Shown: in pieces, positions 1 through 12,300 of the stretch
How the letters are laid out: each line of letters starts with the position of its first letter
Position numbering within the stretch: position 1 is the first letter of the stretch
Source of the DNA: Prorocentrum cordatum
Lineage: Eukaryota > Sar > Dinophyceae > Prorocentrales > Prorocentraceae
DNA length: 48,396 nt
Assembly: GCA_963575745.1 (NCBI GenBank)
Contig: CAUYUJ010004344.1
Span: 22,501 to 70,896, forward strand
Direction of reading: 5' to 3'
Notes under the pieces: generated by a model
What the model saw: the letters and a program-made list of their open reading frames with translations, nothing else
Told to the model about the DNA's origin: nothing
Database searches by the model: none
Program-made: the position numbers and the translations under genes

Positions 1-120
1 GAGGAGGAGGAGGGAATGAAGGGGCCCAAGGAGACACAAGTAAATTGACACACGTAACCGGATTCCCCCTATTTTCCCATGCTTTCTGGGTTTCTGTCTT
101 CCCTCCCACTTCGCATAGTT
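1..120. other. Left edge, no gene seen
   Basis: A short GAG-rich start followed by mixed sequence. No coding signal, hairpin or repeat other than the GAG run is visible. It lies upstream of the 114-bp repeat and may hold the promoter of the following gene, but dinoflagellate promoters have no motif I could recognise here. Confidence 0.5.
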
Positions 121-234
121 TTGTATAGTCTGTTATGTTGGTAGACTGCAGGTTCAGCGTAGGGAAGTGGGGGCTTTGCCTTAGCCATTTGGGGTCCGTA
201 GTCGTGGGCTCGAGTTCGAGCCAGGACTCGGGGG
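121..234 (+). repeat. 114-bp dispersed repeat, copy 1 (contains SL relics)
   Basis: This block recurs at 13,934-14,047 with one clear difference (T at 215, A at 14,028). It runs from the TTGTATAGTC start through a G-rich stretch to a palindrome at 207-222. Sequence on either side of the two copies differs, so the block itself is the duplicated unit. It directly precedes the giant open frame and supplies the in-frame TAG at 199-201 that closes that frame upstream. Confidence 0.85.
178..214 (+). other. Two degenerate tandem spliced-leader relics
   Basis: The dinoflagellate SL is about 22 nt, with blocks TCCGTAGCC, a T-rich middle and GGCTCAAG. Positions 178-196 match its first 19 bases at 15 of 19 without gaps. 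Immediately after, 195-214 begins with an exact TCCGTAG and ends GGCTCGAG, with a 2-nt deletion in the middle. Tandem SL remnants are known at 5' ends of dinoflagellate genes whose trans-spliced mRNA was copied back into the genome. The orientation agrees with the downstream frame on the plus strand. The match is degenerate, so this is a probable call. Confidence 0.5.
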
Positions 235-354
235 TCCCGGGGGGCCGCGGGGCGGCCAAAACCGCAGCGTCCTGCACCGCCAGCTCTGGGGAGCGGGTGT
301 GCGGACGTGGCCGGCGCTACCAGCCTCGTGGCGGGTGTGCGGGCCAGCGGTGCC

Positions 355-3300
355 ATGGCCGTGGGCTTCCTCGGGGCGCATGCCGTGATCTTGGCGGTTG
401 GTGGGGCGTTCTCGGCCCAAGGGGCGATGGGTTGGTGGCTTCTTGGCCGCGCGGGGGACGCAATGTCCCCAGCGCCGGCGCCGCCATCTCAGCCTGGGCC
501 GAAACTCTGGCCCGCGGGCGGCGGGGGGCATGGCAAGGGGCGAGCTCCGCCCGCCAAGCCTGCGCCTGCGGGAAGGAAGGGGCGAGGGCCGCCGGCCAAA
601 CCTCCTGGGGTCACCATTACCACAACCACGACGACGACTACGACGTCGACGACTACGACGACATCTTCGCAGCCCGGCCCGAGCCGCGAGCGCGGGGGCG
701 AACCCGCAGTTAGCCCAGCCGCGGCCTGGCCCGCAGGCCCCATTTCCACTACGAGTGGCGTCGGCCGCGCGCGCGGGAGCGGACCTTCGGGTAGCCCAGC
801 CGCGGCCGAGCCAGCGGGCGGGTCGGGTGCCCAGGGCGGTCCCAGTAGGGAAGAGCCACGCACCCCGCCCACGCATCCTGGGAGACCCGGCGAGGCATCA
901 GGCCAGCCGACGGGGTCCCCGGGCACCTACGGGCCCGGCGAGGCCGCGCTGAGCTTCGACCCGCTGCGCTTCAGCTGGCTGGTTGCTGGCTGGTTGGCCT
1001 GCTGCGCGTTGGGCGCAGAGTTCCGACATCGCCGCATGGAGGCTGAGCTGGCCGAGAAAGGCACCAACCTGCAGCTTTGGGCGACCGAGGCGCTCGACGC
1101 CGGGGAGAAGCTGGCCGAGGCCCGGTCGCGGTGCACTGCTCTGGAGGCCGAGCGGTCTCGTGCCGCCGAGGGAGCCGAAGCGTGGCGCCAGGCTTACGAA
1201 GAGGAGGCGACTCGCCGGCAGGAGACGGCACGGCGACAGAGGATGGCCGAGAGGCTCGCCCAAGGGAAGAGCCAGGCGTGCGAGTGCGAGCGGGCGCGCA
1301 TATTCCGTGCCGAGGAGGCCTTGGCGGGGAGCCGCGCGGACGTCGACGCCGACAACTTGTGGGCGTGGATCGACGGCCTGTTGGCATGGATCGACCGCCT
1401 GACGACGAACCTCGAGCTGGGGGCCACGATCGCCGAGAACCTGCGGGCCCGCGTCGACGAGCTCGAGGCTGCCGCAGAGACGGGGGGCGAGGTAGGAGTA
1501 GGCACCGCGGACTTTGTCACGGAGCCACGCGCCGCTGGGGACGAGGAGACCGAGCGGGCGGTCCCGCCGCCCTCGCGCGAGCCCGGCGGGGTCGCTCCGA
1601 CCGAAGGGGCCGGCGGCAGAGGAGGAAGAGGAGTGGGCGGCGGAGGCGAAGGAGCGGCGAGGGAGGAGGTCTTTCCGAGAGCGAGGATGAGAAGGCGGAG
1701 GAGGATGAGGAAGACCACTACCCAGGGGGAGCTCATTCCCGAGGAGCCCGAGGAGATCAGCCTCGGGGAGCATCGCGCCCTGGGCGACTCCGCGGCTGCC
1801 TCGGGCCTGGCGCCGGGAGCGGGCGACGATGGCGACGACGATGCGGGGGTGCCGGGAGGGTCAGAGGTCAAACTGGTCCGCGCCCACGCGGACGTCCACG
1901 GCGCCCGGTTGCCGGCGGGTTGCTGGGGCTCCGTTGGTGCCAGCGCCCGCGCCGTCGCCGAGGCCCGCGCCGGCGCCAGCATCGGCGCCCGTGCCCCCGC
2001 CGACTCTGACACCAGGGAGTGCCGCAACGGGGGGGCGCGCATGGGGTCATGGACAGGCGCGGACGTGGAGCTCGGCGCTGTGCACCTGGGCGACGCCGGC
2101 GCCGACGACCGCACCGACACCTACGCCTCTGCCGTCGCCCGCGCTGGCCCCATCGCCTGCGCCCGCGCCCGCGCCGACGCCGACGCCATTTGCGACGCGC
2201 CCGCTGACGCCGGCGGCCGCGACTTCGACGCCTCCGCCGGCACCGGCACTTTCGCCGCCGCCGCCGCGACCGGCGACGCCGATGCCGGAGCTGGCGCATA
2301 TCGCAACGCGGCGCCTCCGCCGCCGGCTCCGGATCTTTGGCGCGGCGCTGGCCCCGAGCTGAAAGCGCGGCTGCGCCGGCGCGCCCTGCCCCTTGAGGGG
2401 GCCGGAGGCGCGCTCGCGGGGCACCGCTCTGAGCGGGCAACTGCGGAGGCAGCGGGGCGGGCGCTACCGGAGGCCAAGCAGTACAGGTGGACGATGGTGC
2501 CCGAGACCTGGGAGGTCGCGCCGACGGATCGCGAGGAGCCCCCCCGAGAAGCCCCGGGGGCCCTGGAGTTGGGGCAGCCGCTGCTGGATGAGGCTCGCCG
2601 CCACCGCGCCGCGGGCGTGAGCGTCACCGAGGACTTGAGGAGGGCCGCGGGGTCGGACGGGGCCGAGACGGTCGTGGAGGCCGACGAGGTTTGTGACCTG
2701 GACTGGGCCAGGCTCGGCGCCGCGGGCCCCGAAGAGGGCCCCGTTCCCAGCATTGACGCCACCACCGTCGTCGACCCCGCCGTCACCGCCTGCGCCATCG
2801 TCAGCGCCGACGCCAACGCCGACGCTGACATCGACGCCGATACACGGGCTGGCACCGGGGCCGCCTCCTGCGACGCTAGCGCCGACGCCCCCAATGTCTC
2901 CGCCTCCGCCGCCTACACCGCCAGCGACGACGCCAGCGCGGGCGCCTACGCCGAGGCCGCCGCCGAGCCCGACGCCGGCGACCGCGCCCCCGGCTCCGAC
3001 GCCTATGAGGACGTTGCCGCTTCCGCGGCCGCCAGCGCAGGCGCCAGCGCCCACGCTCCCAACGTCACCGCCGACGCCGGCGTCAACGCCCTCGGTTGCG
3101 AGGCCCGCGTGGGCGCCGCCGCACACCCGGCGGCGAGCGCAGGCGCCAGCACCGACGCTATCGCCCTCACCCGCTCGGAGGCCGGCGAGGTCTGGGCCGT
3201 GCGTTGGTCCAGACCTGGCGCCAGGAGCCCCGACGTGGGACTCGGCACCCGCACCGACGCCAGCGTTGAGGTCGGCTCCAGCATCACGGCCTACGCCAAC

Positions 3301-6300
3301 GTCAGCGCCAGCACCGACGTCCGCGCCAACGCCGACGCCTCCGATGCCGATGCAGGCGCTACCGCCACCGCGACCGCCAACGCCGCGACCGGCGCCGACG
3401 CTTGCACCACCGCCAGCTCCGACACCGGCGCCTTTACCAGCACGGACGACGAGGTCTGGGACTTAGAGTGGCTCCGGCTCGGCGCTGACGCGGGCCCCGC
3501 TACCAGCATCGGCGTCAACGCAGACGACGTCAGCGGCGTCACCGCCTACGCCGAAACCAACGCCGCCGCCGACCCCAGCGGCGGCCCCGACGACGCCGCG
3601 ACGGTCGGCGTCAGCAGCGATACCATCGCAGGGATCGGGGCCGACGCCGACGCCGACAGGGACGTCTGCACGGGCACCGGCGCCCGCGCCGCCGCCGGCG
3701 TCGACGCTGGCCCCAACGTCAGCGACCGCGTCACCAGCACTACGCTTCCGCACGCGCGCGCTTGGCTCCGCAGGCTCCGTGCCGCTCACGCGGGCTTCCT
3801 CGCGCGCGCGCGCTGCCCGTTCGGCTTTCTGTCGCGCTTAGCGCGACGCGCGCGTCACGGGCTCTTCGCGGGCGCGGCTTCGCGCCGGCGGGCCGGCGCC
3901 GCGCGATCGGGGCTCGTTGGTCCCCTGCCTGAGCGAGGCCGTGGGGGCCAGCTCGGGCGCGCGCCGCGCGCTGCCGGCGGGGCTTGCCCAGCCGGGGTGC
4001 CGCAACTGCCCTCGCCGCCACCGCCGTGGGCCGCTCCGCGCCTGCCGAATCGCGAGGACTGCCGCGCGGGCGACTCCACCTCCACCACTGCTGACGCCAG
4101 CGCCGACGTCGACGCCAACGCCGCCGCCTGCTCCGATAGCGACGGCAGCGCCGACGCTGACGCGGGCGCCTACGCCGACGCTGAAACCGGCACGGAGACC
4201 GACACCGACGCCGGCATCGACGTGACCGCCTACACTGGGACCAGCGCCTGCGCTGCCGACGGCGCCCGCGCCCGCGCTGGCACTGGCGCCCGTGCCCACG
4301 CCGGCGCCGCCGCCAGCCCCAGCGCCAGCGACAGCGCCACCGGCGCCGACGTCGCGGTCGCGGGCGTGGTCGCACACCAGGGCACGCACCATGGGGTGCA
4401 CGCTGCTCAGTTCCGCTTCTTAGCTGGCGCGCAGTGGAGGTTCGACCCCGCCCGGGTCCAGCCGTGCGAGGTGTCCATCACGGGTGCCCATTCTAGGCTC
4501 GTCGAAATCGGCCAGGACGTGCAGCCGAAGGCCGACGCCGCCCATGTCCAGCAGGCCGTAGGACCTGGGACGGCTGTTCCGGCCAAGCTCGACTCCATCG
4601 TGCAGGACGTGCCGCGGAAAGCCGACCTTGCGGACTCCGACGCCAGCGCCAGCGCCGACGCCGCCGCGAGAGTCGGCGTCAGCACCGATGCCAGCGCAGG
4701 GGCTGGGACCAACGCCGACGCCGACAGGGACGTCGGCACGGACACCGGCGCCCACGCCGTCGCTGGCGCTGACGCTGGCCCCAACGTCGGCGACTGCGCT
4801 ACCGGCTACGCGCTTCCGCACGCACGGGCTTGGCCCCGCAGGCGCCGTGCAGCTCGCGCGGGCGTTCTCGCGTGCGCGCGCTGCCAGTTCTGCTTTCCGT
4901 CGCGGCAAGCGCGGCGCGCGCGTCTCGCGCCCATCGCGGGCGCGGCTTCGCGCCGGCGGGCCGGCGCCGTGCGGTTGGGTCGCGTTTGCCCCCCGCCTGA
5001 GCGAGGCCGTGGAGGCCAGCTCAGGCGCGCGCCGCACGCTGCCGGCAGGGCCTGCCCAGCCGGGGCGTCGCAGTTGCCCTCGCCGCCGCCGCTGCAGGCC
5101 GCTCCGCGCCTGCCGAGCTGCGAGGGCTGCCGCGAGGGCGACTCCGCCTCCGCCACCGCCGACGCCAGCGCCGACGTCGACGGCCCGTGGAGGGCCGCGG
5201 GGACGGACAGGGCCGAGACGGATGTGGAGGCCGACGAGGTTTGGGACATGGACTGGGCCAGGCTCGGCGCCGCGGGCCCCGACGGGGGCCCCGCTCCCAG
5301 CGCCGACGCCGCCACCGTCGTCGACACCGTCGTCACCGCCTGCGCCAACATCAGCGCCTCCTACGACGCCAGCGTCGACGCCCCCAATGTCCCCGCCTAC
5401 ACCGACATCGGCGCCGGCGACGGCGCCAGCGCCGACGCCTACGCCCGCGCCACCGCTCTCAGCGTCACCGCCGATGTCGGCATCAACGCCCTCGGGTCCA
5501 GGGCTCGCGCGGGCGCCGTCGCCTACTCGGCTGCCAGCGCAGGCGCCAGCCCCGGCGCTATCGCCCACGCCGAGGTCTGGGCCAGCGAGGTTTGGGCCAT
5601 GGGTTGGTCCAGGCTTGGCACCGGTTTTTCCGTCGTGGGATCCGGCACCGGTGCCGACGCCAGCGTTGAGGTCGGCCCCAGCATCCCGGCCTGCGCCAAC
5701 ATCAGCACCAGCACCGACGCCCGCGCCGAAGCCGGCGCCTCCGATGCCGCTGCAGGCGCTGTCGGCGACGCCGCCTACGCCGAAATCAACGCCAGCCCCG
5801 ATGCCAGCACCGGCGCCGACGCCGCCGCGAGAGCCGGCGTCAGCATCGATACCAACGCGGGGGCTGGGACTAACGCCGGCGCCGACAGAGATCTCAGCAC
5901 GGGCATCGGCCGCGCAGCTCGTGCGGGCGTTCTTGCGCGCACGCGCTGCCAGTTCCATTTTCGGTCACGCTTAGCGCGCGACGCGAGTTTGGCGCCCTTC
6001 GCGGGCGCGGCTTCGCGCCGGCGGGCCGGCGCCGCGCGGCTGGGTCGCGTTTGCCCCCTGCCTGAGCGAGGCCGTGGAGGCCAGCTCAGGCGCGTGCCGC
6101 GCGCTGCCGACGGGGCTGGCCCAGCCTGGGCGTCGCAGCGGCCCTCGCTGCCACCGCTGCATGCCGCTCCGCGCCTGCCCAGTTGCGAGGACTGCCGCGA
6201 GGGCGACCCCGCCTCCGCCACCGCCGACGTCGACGCCGACGGCGCCGCCTATGCCGACAGCGACGCCAGCGGCGACGCCAGCGCCGACGCTGACGCAGGC

Positions 6301-9300
6301 GCCTGCGCCGACGCCGAGACCAGTGCAGAGACCAGCACCGACGCCGACGTCGGCACGACCGTCTACACTGGAACCGGCGCCCGCACCGCCGACAACGCCC
6401 GCGCTGGCACTGGCGTCCGCGCCTCCGCCAGCGCCACCGCCGGCCCCGGCGCCAGCGACGGCGCCCCCGACGCCGACGGCGCGACCGTGGGCGTAGTCGC
6501 ACACCGAGGCGCGCACCACGAGGCGGGCGTCGCTCGGTTCAGCTTCGTGGCTGCACGTACCGCCCAGCTGGCGTTGGTCATGCCGGCGGGGCTTAGCCGC
6601 GAGGGTACGAGCCTGAGGGGCGACGTTCCAGCGGCTGGGTTACTGGTGGCGGAGGACCTCACCGTTCGCATACCTTCGGGTCACGTGGAGGATTGCGCGC
6701 GCGCCCTGGCGAGGCGTGGAGCCGGGCCCTCTGTCAAGGGCACGCAGGTGCTCGGCAGCGCGTGGGTGCCGACAGGCACGCTGACGCCCAGCAGCGCGCT
6801 CGCATTCCGAAGCGCGCCTGGGCTTTGCAGCACGCCGGTATTCGAGAGCGTGCCCCAGCCCAACTTCGAGGGCATGGCCGGGCTCCACGGCAGACCCCAT
6901 GGACTGTATTGTGATTGGATTGGCCGAGGGGCACCCCCTACCACGTCCTCTTCGGGGCCATCGGCGGACCCGAAGGAGGAGGCGTGCCGGGGTGGCTCAA
7001 AAGCGACCCGATGTGCGCCAAGATTCGGCATCGGGAGGCGACGGCGGGCGGGCAGCGGCTGCAATGGCACCTACAGCGGCGCCTCGACCCGATGCGCGCC
7101 AAGACTCGGCATCGGGAGGCGACGGCGGGCGGGCAGCGGCTGCAATGGCACCTACAGCGGCGCCTACCGCGGCGCCGACGGCCGCGCTGGCTACGGGCGC
7201 GTCGACGGCTTCACCGACAGCGGCGCCGGTCGCGTCGACGGCTTCACCGACAGCGGCGGCGACGGCGCCAGTCGCGCCAACCGTGGCACTGACGGCTGCG
7301 CCGATAACATCACCGACAGTGGGGACGGCCGCGCCGAGGACATCACCGACTGCGGCGCCGCCGGAGCCAACAGCCGCACCGGCCGTTGCGCCGCCAGCGG
7401 CGTCGAGGGCGGCACTGATCGGCGCCCCGACAGCCACGCCCACGGCAGCGCCGACGGCGGCGCCCTTTGCCGTTCCGACAACTGCGGCACCGATAGCTTC
7501 GCCGACAGCAGCCCCAACAGCCTCGGCAGCGTCGACGGCGGCACTGACTGCCGCCCCGACAGCTGCGGCCCCAACAGCCACTCAGGCGGCACCGGCTGCC
7601 GCTCCGACGGCTGCGGAGTCCATTGCCGCACCAGCCGTTGCGCCGTCAGCGGCGTCGAGGGCGGCGCCGATTGGCGCCCCGACCGCGGCGCCGACAGCAC
7701 CGCAGGCAGCGGCGCCGACGGTATCACCGAGAGCGGCGCCGACGGCCCCAATAGTCGCTCCGACAGCTGCGTCGTCGGCGGCGTCGGCGGCAGCACCCGC
7801 CGCCGCTCCGACAACGGCGGCCCCGACGGCCCCGCCGGCGGCTGGGCCGGCGGCGGCGCCGACTGCCGTCCCGACGGCTGCGGCACTGACAGCCTGGCCG
7901 ACGGCTGCGCCACTAGCCCTGGCGGCGTCGACGGCAGCACCTACTGCCGTTCCGGCGGCTGCGGCCCCGACAGCCGCGCTGGCGGCTGCGCCTCCAGTTG
8001 CGTCGGCTGCCACCCCGACTGCGGCGTCGACGGTTTCGCCGACAGCTGCGCTGCCGCCGGCCGCATCGACGGCCCCGCCGACGGCTGCGCCGACGGCGGC
8101 GCCGACAGCCGCCCCGACCGCGGCGCTTGCGGCCACGCCTGCAGGGGCGCCGGCGGCATCACCGACAGCAGCGCCGAGGGCACCGACAGCATCGACGACA
8201 GCATCGACGACAGCTGCGCCGACGTCCGCACCTGCAGCTTCGCCGGCGGCCCCGCTAACTGCAGCACCGACACCCGCGCCGTCTGCGGCATCGTCAGCCC
8301 CGCCGACAGCTGCGCCGTCTGCATCACCGACAGCTGCGCCGACGCTCGTGCCCACGGCTTCACCGTCAGTGACGCTGTCAGTTACATCACCCAGGGCACC
8401 GACCCCGCCTCCGAGGACGTGGCGCACGCGTGCGCCCTGGTGCCCGGCATCGCGCCGACGCGGGGCGGGAAGCCCACCGCGGCGGTCCCGTCCAGCGCGG
8501 CGCGACACCCCCCCGTCGGCCTCGACAACGGCGGCGCCAACCGCGGCGTCGACGGCGGCATCGACCGCGGCACTGGCCTTGCCCTCGATGTCTGGGTGAG
8601 GACCCCAAGCGTGCCCGGCGTGGTCCCCGAGGCCGTAGCGGCCAGCATCATCGCCAACATCGACGGCGGCGCTGACACCGGTACCCGCTCTGGCACGCAC
8701 GTCGACGCGAAGGCCTTGCTCTTCTTGGGCAGGCTGGTGCCTGGTGTGGTCGCGCTCAGGGACAGGCACGGACCCTGGAGCGCCCGGGCGCTCCTCGACG
8801 TGCGGCCCCTCTTTTGCACCCGGGCACTCTCGCTTGACAGCACGCCGGTGTTCATGCGCGCCCCGATGCTCGTGCTCGATGGCCCGTCGACGCTGATGTA
8901 TTGCGACAAGCGCGACTTCTCCTTGGCCAGGTCATCCCCGCCGACGACCGAGTTCACGGGCAAGCGAATGTTCGACTGCCTGCCGGTCGCAGCGCGTCTA
9001 CCCCTACCTGATCACGCGTCCCCTGGCACGCCCAACCTCGGCGGCCGTGGGCCAGCGCGCGTACCTGGCCGAGACGGCTCTGGAGATTTTGGCCTGGATC
9101 GCGGTGGAAAGGGCTCGACTTGGCCCAGTTGCGAGGGGATCAGCTCGAGGAGCGGAACCCCAGCGGCGGGTCTACCCTTGATCCACTGCGGGCGGGGGCT
9201 CACAGGCGCGCCGGTGCTCAACGGTGCACGCGTGCTTGGTGGCGGGGCTGTGCCCCCCGGCGCGCTGGGACGCAGGGGCGCGCTCGCGTCCACGCGCACG

Positions 9301-12300
9301 CTCCTACTCCTCGGCTCGCCCGAGGTGCAGATCATGCTGGTGCTCGACGGCATGCGGGTGCTCCTGGGCTTACCGGTGTCCCACGGCGCCTTGGCGTTCC
9401 TGGACATGCTGGGCGTGCCCCGCCGTGTGCTGGTACTCCCAGTGCGGTCGTGCTTGAAGGAGGCGTTCTCTGATTGGGTCATCCACGACAACCCACCGTC
9501 TGCGGGCCCTGGCCCGGCCGGGCCTTTCCGCGGGGAGACCAGCCTTAGGGGCGAGGTTCACGCGGGAGGGGCGTTGCTGGTTGAGGGCCAGGGCGCCGCT
9601 TGGTCAAGCCGCGTGGGGACAAGCCTCAGGGGCGAAGTGCCAGCGGCGACCCTGCCCGGCTTAGTGCGACTTTCGGCCGACAGCCTCGCCGATAGTGGCG
9701 CCAACAGCGGCGCCGGCGGCGGCGTCGACGACGGCGCCGACAGCCCCGCCCACAGCAGCGTCGACAGCATCACCGACGGCCGCATTGAGGGCCGCACCAC
9801 CAGTTTCGCCGCGATCTGCGTCAACCGCGGCATCGACTGCCCAGCGAGGCCGACGGCGACCGTAGAGGGTAGCGACTGCCACGTCGGCGGCTGCGCCTCC
9901 AGTGACGTCGGCTGCCGCCCCGACTGCGGCGTCGACAGTTTCGCCGACAGCTGCGCTGCCGCCGGCTGCGCCGACGGCCCCGCCGACGGCTGCGCCGACA
10001 GCGGCGCCGACAGCCGCCCCGACCGCGGCGCATGCAGCTACACCTGCAGGGGCGCCGACGGCATCACCGACAGCGGCGCTGACGGCACCGACAGCCGCTC
10101 CGACAACTGCGGCACCAGCAGCAGACCCGCCAGTGGCGACGACTGCCGCGCGCACAGCGGCGCCGACGGCGTTACCGACGGCGACGGTTGCAACGACAGG
10201 TACGCCCACCGCGGGACCGACAGCCTTGCCGAAATCCGCTCCGGCAGCGGCGCCGTCTGCGACAAGACGGGCATCTGGTACAGTCCGATGGGCGAGCACT
10301 CGGCCTTCATGTTTGCGATGTACGGTCCGATAGGGGAGCAACCGGCCTCCATGGTCACGGCCGCGGCGACGTGCGACGGCCTCACCGACCACCTCGTCGA
10401 CAGCCGCACCAGTAGCTGCGCCGACGCTGGCGTCAGCAGCCCCGCCGGCTGCGGCGCGGACAGCCGCGCCAACCGTTGCCCCGACAGCATCGCCGACAGC
10501 TGCGCTGGCGGTATCGCCGACAGCTGCACCGACGCCCGCACCTACAGCTCCGCCGGCGGCTCTGCCAACTGCAGCACCGACACCCGCGCCGTCTGCAGCA
10601 CCGGCAGCCTCGCCGACAGCTGCGCCGACTGCGTCGCTGACAGCTGCACCGACACCCGCGGCCACGGCTTCACCGCCAGCACCGCCAACGGCGGCACCGA
10701 CGCCTGCGATTGCTGCGGCACCGGCAGCCGCCGCGCCGATAGCGGCGCCGACGGCGGCTTCGATCGCGGCACCGATTACGGCACCGACAACCGCGCCGAC
10801 GGCATCACTGGCGTCTCCGCCAACCGCGGCGTTGGCAGGGCAGCCGTCGTGGACAGCGCCGATGCGAGCGTGAGGCCACTGGCGATCGAGCCCGTGCCGG
10901 ACGCCGAGTGCGAGCTGGTCAGCAGCGGTGACACGGCGATCGACGTCGCGAAGGCTTGCGGCCTCTCGGTTGGGAACGCTCCGGTGGAGGGCGGCCTTGT
11001 CGCTCACGTTACGAAGGTGAGGCAGCGGGTCAAGGCCCGGGGTGCCTATGGCACGCGCCCGAGCGACGGGGCTGGCAGCTACAGACGCAGCGGCACCAAC
11101 TGCAGCTACGCCGACCGCGGCCCCGATAGCTGCGACGACCGTGGCGCTGACCGCCTTGCCTACAGGTACGCCGACGGCTATGCCTGCGGCGCTGACGGCC
11201 GAGCTGACCGCAGCACAGTGGGCAGCCGCGACGACGTCGGCAGTTACGACGGCATCGGCAGGGACAGTGGCGCAGCCTGCGGCGCGGACAGCCGCGCCGA
11301 CTGCGGCGCCGACGGCTGCGCCAACCACGGCGCCGACTGCCGCGCCGACTGTGAGCCCGACGAGGGCACCAGCGGGCTGATCGAATGGCCCGCCGAGAGG
11401 CTCACCGGCTGCGGCACCGACAGCGGCGCCAATGGCTGCAGCCACGCTGTCTGCGGCACCGGCGGCCGCGCCGACGGCTACCTCGACAGCCACGCCGACG
11501 ACAGCCTCGTCAGTTACGCCGACAATTGCACCGACTGCTACACCGACCTCGGCGCTGACCGCGGCGCCGACGGCGGCGCCTACGAGGCAACCCGCAAGGG
11601 CGTGCCCGTGGGGGGCGTCTCGGGCGGCGGGCGCGGCCGCGCCGACCGCGGCACCTACGGTGGCACTGACGGCCACCCCGCCAGCGGCGTTAACCGCTGC
11701 GCTGGCTGCGGCACCGACCGCCGCGCAGACTGCGGCACCAGCAGGCACGCCGACAGCATCCTCGACGGGGGCGCCGACAGCGGCCCCTGCTGCAGCGCTG
11801 ATTTCGGTACCGGCCGCGGCGCCGACAGCGGCGCTGGCGCGGTGAACTTGAAGGGCGCGCTCGTGGAGGGCTCCTCGGATGACTGGCACGTTCTGGACAG
11901 CGGCCCAAAGGCTGCCGAGGAGATCGAGGCTGCGCTGGCGGGTCATAAGACGGCTGGTACGCCGACGGCTGCATCGACGGCCTCGCTGACAGCCGCGCCG
12001 ACCACGGTACCGACAGCTGCAATGACAGATGCGCCGACCGCTGTACCAGCCGAGGCGCCAACGGCGGCACCGACAGCGGCGCTGGCGTCTGCGCTGGCGG
12101 CCTCCAGGCAGCCCAGACCTCACGGGCGGCGCACGCCGGAGGCAGCTGCCACCGCGGCCCCGGGGGGCGCCACCGTACTCGCACCGGCCGGGGGCGCACG
12201 GCTCGCACCAGCCTCAGGGGCGGACGTTGGCCCACCCATGTGCGACGGACGGCGCACGCCAGCGGCGGCTGCGGCCGCGGCCCTGAGGGATGCCCGCCCG

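Noticed and set aside
207-230. tRNA-like B box in the 114-bp repeat
   Set aside because: GAGTTCGAGCC resembles a B box, but no A box at suitable distance or cloverleaf could be drawn; the palindrome explains it.
6899-8599. 566-codon plus frame of Ala-Pro-Thr-Ala repeats
   Set aside because: Another phase of the same 12-bp repeat. It might be used if introns shift the frame, but the repeated islands lie in the giant frame, so that frame was preferred.
9661-12123. 820-codon minus-strand open frame (Val-Gly-Ala-Ala repeats)
   Set aside because: It is the reverse reading of the 12-bp repeat; lack of stops follows from the repeat unit, and the islands conserved in the plus frame have no counterpart here.
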